From an uncultured Collinsella sp. (GTDB taxonomy: Bacteria; Actinomycetota; Coriobacteriia; Coriobacteriales; Coriobacteriaceae), in assembly GCA_900547125.1 (NCBI GenBank), contig URFU01000093.1:1-8631 (forward strand): a stretch of 8,631 bases of DNA. The letters are read 5' to 3'. Below the pieces are notes generated by a model. It was not told where the DNA came from, searched no databases, and was given only the letters and a program-made list of their open reading frames with translations. Shown here piece by piece: positions 1-5,909 of the stretch (position 1 is its first letter; each line of letters begins with the position of its first letter). The position numbers were made by a program, and so were the translations under genes.

Positions 1-111
1 CATTGCATTATTCTACAACGAGCGCGCCATGTTGAGGTGGTGGGTCGCGGGATTACATCCTCGACACGAAATGTTGATATGGCAACGTTCGCGCCAGGCG
101 ATCGCGGCATG
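1..111. other. Left-edge intergenic DNA, no gene seen
   Basis: I see no open frame with a plausible start and ribosome binding site here, and no RNA-like structure. It lies beyond the terminator of the tRNA-Asn unit. A minus-strand TAGAAT at 10-15 could be a -10 box for a gene beyond the left edge, but no matching -35 box lies 15-18 bp upstream, so I do not call a promoter. Confidence 0.4.
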
Positions 112-141
112 AAAAAACCCGCCGCATAAGCGACGGGTTTT
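112..141 (-). terminator. Intrinsic terminator of the tRNA-Asn gene
   Basis: Read on the minus strand, an 8-bp stem (CCCGTCGC with GCGGCGGG, one G-U wobble) closes a TTAT loop. An A-run on the 5' side and six T on the 3' side extend it. The wobble would be a C-A mismatch if transcribed from the plus strand, and the longest T-run follows the hairpin in the minus direction, so it is best read as a minus-strand terminator. It starts 7 nt after the tRNA CCA end. Confidence 0.88.
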
Positions 142-147
142 ACAACC

Positions 148-222
148 TGGCTCCCCGGGTAGGACTCGAACCTACAACAGCGCGGTTAACAGCCGCGTGC
201 TCTACCATTGAGCTACCGAGGA
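148..222 (-). tRNA. tRNA-Asn (anticodon GUU), CCA encoded
   Basis: The minus strand folds into a complete 75-nt cloverleaf. The acceptor arm pairs TCCTCGG (222-216) with CCGGGGA (158-152), with one G-U. The D stem is GCTC/GAGC, and the anticodon stem CGCGG/CCGCG encloses the loop CTGTTAA. The variable loop is 5 nt, the T stem is GTAGG/CCTAC with loop TTCGAGT, the discriminator base is G, and CCA is encoded at 150-148. The anticodon GTT lies at 188-190, so the tRNA reads the AAU and AAC codons for asparagine. It has its own promoter and terminator, so it appears to be a single-gene unit separate from the sigma-factor transcript. No partial copy of its 3' end, which would suggest an integrated element, is seen in the flanking bases available. 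Confidence 0.97.
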
Positions 223-252
223 ATAGGTGCGTGCTCTCAAGCAACGAAGTTT

Positions 253-280
253 ATTATACGGACGATCGGGCGAAGGGCAA
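253..280 (-). promoter_or_regulatory. Sigma-70 type promoter of tRNA-Asn
   Basis: A perfect -10 box TATAAT (253-258) lies 16 bp from a -35-like TTGCCC (275-280) on the minus strand; a 17-bp reading with CTTGCC is also possible. Just upstream (about 283-300) is an A/T-rich stretch with runs of five and six A, like an UP element for the RNA polymerase alpha subunit. The expected transcript start near 246 leaves a leader of about 24 nt for RNase P to remove before the mature 5' end at 222. Confidence 0.85.
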
Positions 281-306
281 GAACTTTTTTGAGAATTTTT
301 CCGACC

Positions 307-346
307 TAGTCATTGGGGACATCCCCAATGACTACCCAATGACTAC
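307..346. repeat. REP-like palindrome with extra tandem half-copy
   Basis: TAGTCATTGGGGA (307-319) and its exact reverse complement (322-334) flank a 2-nt spacer, giving a perfect 13-bp inverted repeat. The right arm is partly repeated again: CCAATGACTAC occurs at 325-335 and at once again at 336-346. The element lies between the sigma-factor terminator and the A/T-rich tRNA-Asn promoter region. It lacks a T-run, so it is not a typical intrinsic terminator. Its shape suits a REP-type dispersed intergenic repeat or a transcript-end hairpin. Whether it recurs elsewhere in the genome cannot be seen from this window. Confidence 0.7.
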
Positions 347-348
347 AT

Positions 349-384
349 AAAAGCGCCCCCAAGCGGATGTGCTTGAGGGCGCTT
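349..384 (-). terminator. Intrinsic terminator after rpoD
   Basis: On the minus strand, AAGCGCCCTCAAGC (384-371) pairs along all 14 positions (one T-G wobble) with GCTTGGGGGCGCTT (364-351) around the 6-nt loop ACATCC, and runs into TTTT. It starts 9 nt after the sigma-factor stop codon. It is the only strong terminator visible downstream of infB, so it probably ends the whole infB-to-rpoD array. Confidence 0.92.
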
Positions 385-393
385 CTTGCTTGA

Positions 394-1740
394 CTAGCTT
401 TCGATGTAGTCCTTCAGCTTACTGGAGCGGCTGGGATGACGGAGCTTGGCCAGGGTCTTGGACTCGATCTGGCGGATGCGCTCACGCGTGACGCCAAACT
501 CGCGACCGACTTCCTCGAGCGTGCGGGGATGTCCGTCGACAAGGCCAAATCGCAGCTCGATAACCTTGCGCTCACGATCGGCAAGCGAGTCGAGCACCTG
601 GGTGAGCTGCTCCTGCAGCATGGAGAAGCTGGCGGCATCGGGCGGAACGATAGCCTGGGAGTCCTCGATAAAGTCGCCCAGCTGGGAATCCTCTTCCTCG
701 CCGATGGGGGTCTCGAGCGACACGGGCTCCTGCGAAATCTTCTGAATCTCGCGGACGCGGTCGGCGCTCATGTCCATCTCGGCACCGATCTCCTCGGGGG
801 TCGGGTCGCGACCCAGGTCCTGGAGAAGCTGGCGCTGCACGCGGACGAGCTTGTTGATGGTCTCGACCATGTGCACGGGAATACGGATGGTACGGGCCTG
901 GTCGGCGATAGCACGCGTGATGGCCTGACGGATCCACCATGTGGCGTAGGTGGAGAACTTAAAGCCCTTCTGGTAGTCGAACTTCTCGACGGCGCGGATC
1001 AGACCGAGGTTGCCCTCCTGGATCAGGTCCAGGAACAGCATGCCGCGACCGACATAGCGCTTGGCGATGGAGACGACCAGACGCAGGTTGGCGCTGATGA
1101 GCGCCTGCTTGGCCTCGAGACCCACGTTCTCGATACGGGTCAGGCGACGCATCTCGGCGCGGGTAAGCTCGATCTCGCCCGCCTCGGCCGCCTCGAGCTT
1201 CTCGGTAGCCTCGAGACCGGCCTCGATCTTCATAGCCAGATCGACCTCTTCGGAAGCGGTCAGCAGGTCGACCTTGCCGATCTCCTTAAGGTACATACGA
1301 ACCGGGTCGCCGGTCAGCATCACCGTGGAGGCATCGATGCCGCGCACGCGCGAGCGCGAACGGGACGTGCGCACGGTACGCTTCTTCTTGTTCTTGGAAG
1401 AACCCATCTCGGCGTCGGCCTGCCGGGCCATCTTAAGCTCGTGATCGTCGAGCGAGCCGGAATCGTGCTCGTCGTCATCGAAATCGTCGCTATCGCTATT
1501 GTTATCGTCATCGTCGACGCCCATGGGGGCGTCGTCGTTACCGCTCGCGGAGATAATCTGGATGCCGCTGTTGCGCAGCGCGGAATACACCGCGTTGAGC
1601 TGCTCGTCAGACACATCGATATCCTTCAGGGCGACCTGAATCTCGTCCTCGGTTACCGAAGTCCTGTTTGAGCCGTTGCCCATGAGCTTTGCAACGTAGG
1701 ATTCCAGCCCAGTACCCGTGCTCTCACTCTTTTTTGGCAA
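394..1740 (-). CDS. rpoD: Primary (housekeeping) RNA polymerase sigma factor RpoD/SigA
   Basis: This is the main sigma-70 factor, which binds core RNA polymerase and directs it to -10/-35 promoters. From the TTG start it has 448 residues. A region 1.1-like part (about 10-65) is followed by a very acidic stretch (about 68-95) and a Lys/Arg/Ser-rich basic stretch (about 116-134). Region 1.2 follows (about 145-175, DPVRMYLKEIG). Region 2 carries DLIQEGNLGLIRAVEKFD and the -10 reading helix TYATWWIRQAITRAI (about 264-278). Region 3 follows, then region 4 with the -35 helix-turn-helix EEVGREFGVTRERIRQIE, ending KLKDYIES. I chose TTG at 1740 because AAGGGAG sits 5 nt before it. The in-frame ATG at 1755 (453 residues) has no comparable site but remains possible. 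All regions are intact. It follows dnaG, as in classical macromolecular synthesis operons, and is followed by a strong terminator. Confidence 0.97.
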   Translation of the reverse strand: MPKKSESTGTGLESYVAKLMGNGSNRTSVTEDEIQVALKDIDVSDEQLNAVYSALRNSGIQIISASGNDDAPMGVDDDDNNSDSDDFDDDEHDSGSLDDHELKMARQADAEMGSSKNKKKRTVRTSRSRSRVRGIDASTVMLTGDPVRMYLKEIGKVDLLTASEEVDLAMKIEAGLEATEKLEAAEAGEIELTRAEMRRLTRIENVGLEAKQALISANLRLVVSIAKRYVGRGMLFLDLIQEGNLGLIRAVEKFDYQKGFKFSTYATWWIRQAITRAIADQARTIRIPVHMVETINKLVRVQRQLLQDLGRDPTPEEIGAEMDMSADRVREIQKISQEPVSLETPIGEEEDSQLGDFIEDSQAIVPPDAASFSMLQEQLTQVLDSLADRERKVIELRFGLVDGHPRTLEEVGREFGVTRERIRQIESKTLAKLRHPSRSSKLKDYIES

Positions 1741-1745
1741 AGATT

Positions 1746-1752
1746 CTCCCTT
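1746..1752 (-). promoter_or_regulatory. Ribosome binding site supporting the TTG start of rpoD
   Basis: AAGGGAG on the minus strand is separated by AATCT (5 nt) from an in-frame TTG at 1740-1738. The site overlaps codons 2-4 of the longer reading that starts at ATG 1755, whose own upstream bases (TGTGGACT) offer only a weak match close to the start. The spacing favours TTG as the true initiation codon. Confidence 0.6.
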
Positions 1753-1755
1753 CAT

Positions 1756-1850
1756 AGTCCACAGGACTCATTACTTTAGCACACACATTGACGTATATAC
1801 CCAAAATTCAGACTGGATATAGGCGCGAATACGCTGGTTGACCACAACAT
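1756..1850 (-). promoter_or_regulatory. dnaG-rpoD spacer with possible rpoD promoter
   Basis: This is the largest gap between protein genes in the array and is visibly richer in A/T than its surroundings. No terminator hairpin is seen, so read-through from dnaG is likely. Two weak promoter candidates occur on the minus strand. One is an extended -10 (TGC then TAAAGT, at 1773-1778) without a good -35 box; it would start transcription about 25 nt before the TTG start. The other is TGGTCA, 17 bp, TATATC further upstream, matching four of six consensus bases in each box. Neither is strong enough to assert on its own. Confidence 0.35.
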
Positions 1851-3965
1851 CTAGGCCTGGTCGGCGCCCGCTGTCTCCAAACCGATCAAACGGAACGGAT
1901 CCGCCACGCCGCCGATCGACTTTTGGAGCTCGCGCTGGCGCTGAGAATCTTGCATCGCTTGCATCGTCAGCACACGGCGCGCCTCGTCGTCGAGCGACCG
2001 GTCCTGACGTAGCTTGGCCTGTGCGGCGCGCATACGGCGTTTGATGGTATAGAGCTCGAGGGTATCGAGCATAAACACGATGTTCGTCTCGGTGGGGTGC
2101 TTACTCGTCGACGAAATGCGTCCGGCGCTGACAAGCGACGCTGCCTCGGGACACACCGCGCGCGCCGCATCCATGCACGCCGTGGGGTCGGTGCCCGGCG
2201 GCGTCGCGAGCACGGCCCACGCGATGGACTCGTGGCGCGGATCCACCCACTCGATAGAGCAGATGCGGTCGGCATACGAGCGGAACAGGTCGGGGTAGCT
2301 CGTGAGCATCGTCAGCAGCTCGCGCTCCCCCGCTAAAGACTTTCGCTCCAGGTCGGTCAGCACGATCGGCATCGTCGGCGCCACAGACGCGTCCGTTGCA
2401 TCGGCAACCGGCGCCGCGCCATCCATGCCAACCGGCACATCGATCGGCGGCATATCGTCGACGACCTCGACCGGCGCGGCCCCGTAAGCCTCGAGCGGCA
2501 CATAGTCGTACGGTTCTTCCTCGACCGGTGTGGACACCGCCGGTGTCGCCCCCGACGCCCAGGCGCCGCGAGACGCCTCCCGCGAACCAGGCGCCCGACC
2601 GCCTGCGCCGCCTGCACGCTCGGCCTGCGCCCGCTGGCGCTCGTAGTTCTGCTCGCGACGACGCTCGGCATCCTCGCGCTTGGCAACATCGCGAAACACG
2701 CGTCCCGAGCTTGAGCGCACCGTCTCCAAGTCCAAACCCAACAAGTCGGCAATCTGGATAAAGTACGTATCGATCATGTAGCTATCGCGCAGCGGATAGA
2801 TGAGCGTCAGCGCATCCTCAAGCGCTTTGGCACGACCGCCCGGCGTGGTAATGTCGCTCGACTCCTGCAGTGAGCGGTACACAAAGTCCATGAGGGGTTC
2901 GGCGGCGTCGATACGTGCCTGCAGTGCCTCGCCGCCATGCGCCGTGATGAACTCCATGGGGTCGTTGCCGTCGGGAAGCACCACGCAGCGCAGGTCCATC
3001 GAATCCTGCTCGATAAACTGAATCGCGCGGCGTGCGGCCTTTTGGCCGGCGGCGTCGCCGTCGAACATATACACGATGCGCTTGGCAAAACGGGTGAGCG
3101 TCTTTACATGATGTTCCGTCAGCGCCGTACCCAGCGTGGCGACGACGTTTTTAATCCCCGCCTCCCAGCAGGCGATGCAGTCGGTATATCCCTCAACCAC
3201 GATGGCGGTATCCTGCGCGACGATAAACTCCTTAGCCCAGTTAAAGCCGTAGAGGTTTCGCTTTTTATGGAACACGCTCGTCTCGGCGGTGTTGAGGTAC
3301 TTAGGCTGGCCGTCGCCCATGATGCGCCCGCCAAAAGCGATGTTATGACCCTGCTCGTCAAAGATGGGAAACATCACACGGTCGTAAAAACGATCGGCAA
3401 GTTGCCCGCGCCCACGGCTCACGGCCACGTTGGCGTCAATCATCTCCTGCGGGGTAAAGCCCGCCTGCGACAGATGCGACACCAGCGCGTTGCGACCCGG
3501 CGCAAAGCCCAGGCAGTAGCGGCGGCAGACGTCGCCGCCCATACCGCGGCTGGCGAAATACTCGCGCGGACGGCTGTCCTTACCGCGCATAAGCATGGTG
3601 TGATAGAACTGGGCGGTCTCGGCGCACAGGTCATAGATGCGGGCGCGCTTGGTGCCGCGCTCGCGATAAGCACCGGTATCGTGCAGCTCAATACCGGCAC
3701 GGTCGGCCAGGTAGCGAATCGACTCGGGGAAGCTCAGGTTCTCGCGCTTCATGATGTAGGTGAAGACGTCGCCGCCCTCGCCACAGCCAAAGCAGTGCCA
3801 CACCTGCGTGGCGGGGATAATGTGAAACGACGGGGTCTTTTCGCCATGGAAGGGGCAGCAGCCCCAAAACTCATGGCCGCGGGGCTTGAGCTCAACCGTT
3901 TCCTGCACGATGGCAACCAGATCGGACGCAGCGCGTACCTGGTCTTTTTCCTCATCGCTAATCAC
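1851..3965 (-). CDS. dnaG: DNA primase DnaG
   Basis: DnaG makes the short RNA primers for replication and acts with the replicative helicase at the fork. The 704-residue product starts with a CHC2 zinc-binding domain (ligands Cys37, His40, Cys58 and Cys61 in CPFHGEKTPSF...HCFGCG). The RNA polymerase core follows (DRFYDRVMFPIFD at about 191-203), then a Toprim domain with EGYTD (258-262) and the metal-binding DGDAAG (302-307). A low-complexity linker of roughly 100 residues (about 428-530) is charged and Arg/Glu-rich first, then Ala/Pro/acidic. The C-terminal part (about 535-704) is in the place of the helicase-binding domain. The protein is longer than the usual 580-650 residues, chiefly because of the linker. 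The start is GTG, with AGGGGGTGAG ahead of it and an 8-nt overlap with the end of ribF, suggesting translational coupling. No frameshift is seen. Confidence 0.97.
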   Translation of the reverse strand: MISDEEKDQVRAASDLVAIVQETVELKPRGHEFWGCCPFHGEKTPSFHIIPATQVWHCFGCGEGGDVFTYIMKRENLSFPESIRYLADRAGIELHDTGAYRERGTKRARIYDLCAETAQFYHTMLMRGKDSRPREYFASRGMGGDVCRRYCLGFAPGRNALVSHLSQAGFTPQEMIDANVAVSRGRGQLADRFYDRVMFPIFDEQGHNIAFGGRIMGDGQPKYLNTAETSVFHKKRNLYGFNWAKEFIVAQDTAIVVEGYTDCIACWEAGIKNVVATLGTALTEHHVKTLTRFAKRIVYMFDGDAAGQKAARRAIQFIEQDSMDLRCVVLPDGNDPMEFITAHGGEALQARIDAAEPLMDFVYRSLQESSDITTPGGRAKALEDALTLIYPLRDSYMIDTYFIQIADLLGLDLETVRSSSGRVFRDVAKREDAERRREQNYERQRAQAERAGGAGGRAPGSREASRGAWASGATPAVSTPVEEEPYDYVPLEAYGAAPVEVVDDMPPIDVPVGMDGAAPVADATDASVAPTMPIVLTDLERKSLAGERELLTMLTSYPDLFRSYADRICSIEWVDPRHESIAWAVLATPPGTDPTACMDAARAVCPEAASLVSAGRISSTSKHPTETNIVFMLDTLELYTIKRRMRAAQAKLRQDRSLDDEARRVLTMQAMQDSQRQRELQKSIGGVADPFRLIGLETAGADQA

Positions 3966-4965
3966 GGATGCTCACCCCCTGCTCGCCCAAATGATGACGG
4001 ATATCGTCAATATTACCCTCGACGGTCGCGATAAGCTCGTCCAGCGAATCGAACACGCGCGACGGGCGCAGCCAACGCGTAAACGCCAGCGACACCGAGG
4101 CGCCGTACAGGTCGCCCGCATACCCGATCAAGTTGGCCTCGAGATGCGCCGAGGCGGCATCATCGGCATACGTCGGCGGCAGGCCCACGTTGACGGCGGC
4201 GGGCCATACGGTATCGTCGACCAGCACCAGGCCCTCGTAAACGCCATCGGCAGGCACCTGAATGCCCCCGGGCACCTGGATGTTTGCCGTGGGAAAACCC
4301 ATGTCGGAACCCTGATGACGACCGCCGGCAACAATACCTCGCAACATGTACGGGCGGCCGAGCAGCTCGGCGGCAAGCTCAACATGACCCTGGCGGAGCT
4401 CCTGACGAATACGGGTGGCGCAGATCGTCTGCCCATCGACGCACAGCAGCTCGTGGCCAAAGACGTCAACGCCACGCTCGGCACCCCATGTCTGCATCTC
4501 GGCAACGCCCGAGGCGCCGCCGCGGCCCAACCTAAAGTCGCTACCCACGCGAATCGAGCGGATATCGACGACGCGCGACAGCAGCTCAAGAAAGCCCACG
4601 TGGTCGAGTGCCGCAACCGCAGGCGTAAAGGGAATGGCTACGACCGCATCGACCCCGGTGAGAGCCAGGGCATGCAGGCGGTCGGCCGTCGTCATCAGTT
4701 TTTGAGCGGGCGAAGGGCTCACCACTACGTCCGGGTCGGGATCGAAGGTGACCACGACCGCCTTGCAGTCATGGTCACGCGCATCGCGAACGACTGCGTC
4801 GATCAGTTTGCGATGCCCCCGATGCACGCCATCGAACACGCCGATGGCAATCGACGCGGCGCCCAGGCATGCGCAATCATCAAATGCATCGGCGGCGACG
4901 ATGCGGGCCTCATTCGACTCACCCGCGAAAAAGATACGTGCGAGCTCGCGGGAGGCCAGCATCAT
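3958..4965 (-). CDS. ribF: Bifunctional riboflavin kinase / FAD synthetase RibF
   Basis: RibF phosphorylates riboflavin to FMN and adenylates FMN to FAD in the cytoplasm. The 335-residue protein has an N-terminal nucleotidyltransferase domain with the ATP-binding motif GVFDGVHRGH (42-51), GSDFRLGRGG (141-150) and TRIR (184-187). The C-terminal flavokinase domain has GFPTAN (223-228), DGVYEG (240-245), NVGLPPTY (259-266) and a conserved-type Glu276 before DLYG. The start is the first of two ATG codons at 4965, sharing an ATGA overlap with the truB stop and preceded by GGCGGTG. The frame stays open far upstream inside truB, but that part lacks family features. The adenylyltransferase motif reads CATRIR where SSTRIR is the usual form I recall, so two small residues next to the active-site Thr/Arg differ. 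Pairing with truB is common in bacteria. Confidence 0.96.
   Translation of the reverse strand: MMLASRELARIFFAGESNEARIVAADAFDDCACLGAASIAIGVFDGVHRGHRKLIDAVVRDARDHDCKAVVVTFDPDPDVVVSPSPAQKLMTTADRLHALALTGVDAVVAIPFTPAVAALDHVGFLELLSRVVDIRSIRVGSDFRLGRGGASGVAEMQTWGAERGVDVFGHELLCVDGQTICATRIRQELRQGHVELAAELLGRPYMLRGIVAGGRHQGSDMGFPTANIQVPGGIQVPADGVYEGLVLVDDTVWPAAVNVGLPPTYADDAASAHLEANLIGYAGDLYGASVSLAFTRWLRPSRVFDSLDELIATVEGNIDDIRHHLGEQGVSIRD
3971..3980 (-). promoter_or_regulatory. dnaG ribosome binding site inside ribF
   Basis: AGGGGGTGAG on the minus strand matches the ideal AGGAGGTGAT except for one base that can still form a G-U pair with 16S rRNA and a final mismatch. CATCC separates it from the GTG start of dnaG. 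The site lies within the last codons of ribF, and it supports GTG 3965 as the start. Confidence 0.7.
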
Positions 4966-5894
4966 CGAACACCGCCGATCGCCTGCGGAAAGACATGCTC
5001 CATAACAAAGCGACCGCCCTCGATACGGGCGAGCGCCTTGAGCCCGCCATCGAGCACCAGCGCAAACGGAGCCTTCGACACATCGAAGCCCGCAAGCGCG
5101 CGCTCGATAGGAATACGACGTCCGCACAGCAGATCGTCGGCAAGATCGCCCGGCAAGTCGACGCGCGTGGCGCCCAGCGCCGCAATGGGATCCAGGGCAA
5201 AACCGGCAGCGGACTCGGCAGAAAGCTCCTCGACCGCATGGCAAGCGCCGATGGAAACGACACCGGAGGCCGTACGGCGCAGTGCGGAAATATGTGCCGC
5301 ACTGTCGCAGGCACGACCCAGATCGCGAGCGAGCGCACGGATATAGGTGCCCTTACTCACCGAAAACGCCACGGTCCAAACGCAAACGTCGTCCTCACCG
5401 CTCACGGCAATCAGGTCGGCGGAATATACCTTGACCGGACGTGGGGGCAACTCAACGGCGTTGCCTTCGCGCGCAGCCTTATAGGCGCGCACGCCGTTGA
5501 CCGAAATGGCCGAAAACGCCGGAGGCACCTGCATCTGCGGGCCCAGCATGGCGGACAGGCGCTCGCGAGCATAGGCTGGGTCGCGTAGGTCGACGGCAAT
5601 GGGCACCGTGCGGACGGCCTCGCCCTCCGCATCATCGGTATTGGTCTCGACGCCAAACGAAATGTCGGCGACGTAACTTTTGGTATCGAGCGTGAGCAAG
5701 CCCAGCAGACGCGTTGCCTGCCCCACGCCAATCACCATGACACCCGATGCCATGGGGTCGAGCGTTCCGGCATGACCGACGCGCCGTTCATGGAGGGCGC
5801 GTCGGCATTGCGAAACCACGTCATGGGACGTGCAGCCCACCGGCTTATCGACGGCGAGCAGCATATTAAGTTGAGAAGGTGTACGACGAGCCAT
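4962..5894 (-). CDS. truB: tRNA pseudouridine(55) synthase TruB
   Basis: TruB converts U55 in the T loop of tRNAs to pseudouridine and also acts as a tRNA folding chaperone. The 310-residue protein has the entry motif DKPVGCTSHDVV (16-27) and the catalytic motif GHAGTLDPMASG (40-51) with nucleophile Asp46. Further family motifs are TKSY (71-74, base-stacking Tyr74), QVPPAFSAISVNG (122-134) and SKGTYIRALARDLG (180-193). A C-terminal extension (about 240-310) looks like the small RNA-binding domain of longer TruB proteins. The start at ATG 5894 has a modest GGATGG upstream. ATG codon 11 would remove a short basic leader and has no better site. The gene follows nrnA by 15 nt and shares 4 nt (ATGA) with ribF. 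Confidence 0.97.
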   Translation of the reverse strand: MARRTPSQLNMLLAVDKPVGCTSHDVVSQCRRALHERRVGHAGTLDPMASGVMVIGVGQATRLLGLLTLDTKSYVADISFGVETNTDDAEGEAVRTVPIAVDLRDPAYARERLSAMLGPQMQVPPAFSAISVNGVRAYKAAREGNAVELPPRPVKVYSADLIAVSGEDDVCVWTVAFSVSKGTYIRALARDLGRACDSAAHISALRRTASGVVSIGACHAVEELSAESAAGFALDPIAALGATRVDLPGDLADDLLCGRRIPIERALAGFDVSKAPFALVLDGGLKALARIEGGRFVMEHVFPQAIGGVR

Positions 5895-5909
5895 GTACCA
5901 TCCAAAAAG

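Noticed and set aside
10..38. Possible minus-strand promoter at the left edge (TAGAAT)
   Set aside because: No acceptable -35 box exists at 15-18 bp spacing, and the downstream gene, if any, is outside the window.
307..334. Palindrome read as a second rho-independent terminator for rpoD or the tRNA region
   Set aside because: No T-run follows on either strand, and a stronger terminator already lies at 349-384. A role in RNA end protection is still possible.
436..1671. 411-residue plus-strand open frame antisense to rpoD
   Set aside because: Its low-complexity Val/Ile/Asp/Gly runs mirror the sigma-factor codons in reverse complement. No family match is recognised and no start signal is seen.
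1756..1770. Small inverted repeat AGTCC/GGACT just before the rpoD start as an operator
   Set aside because: Only 5-bp arms with a 3-nt loop; this is expected by chance and matches no operator I recognise.
2937..4034. 365-residue plus-strand open frame antisense to dnaG
   Set aside because: Same reasons: it overlaps the conserved Toprim and zinc domains of dnaG on the other strand and has no domain of its own.
4966..5244. Longer 428-residue reading of ribF starting inside truB
   Set aside because: The added N-terminal part has no family similarity and would overlap truB by about 280 nt. The ATGA junction at 4962-4965 is the standard arrangement.
3886..5346. 486-residue plus-strand open frame across the dnaG start, ribF and truB
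   Set aside because: It runs antisense to three well-supported genes, has no recognisable domain and no convincing ribosome binding site. Long antisense open frames are expected in GC-rich coding DNA.
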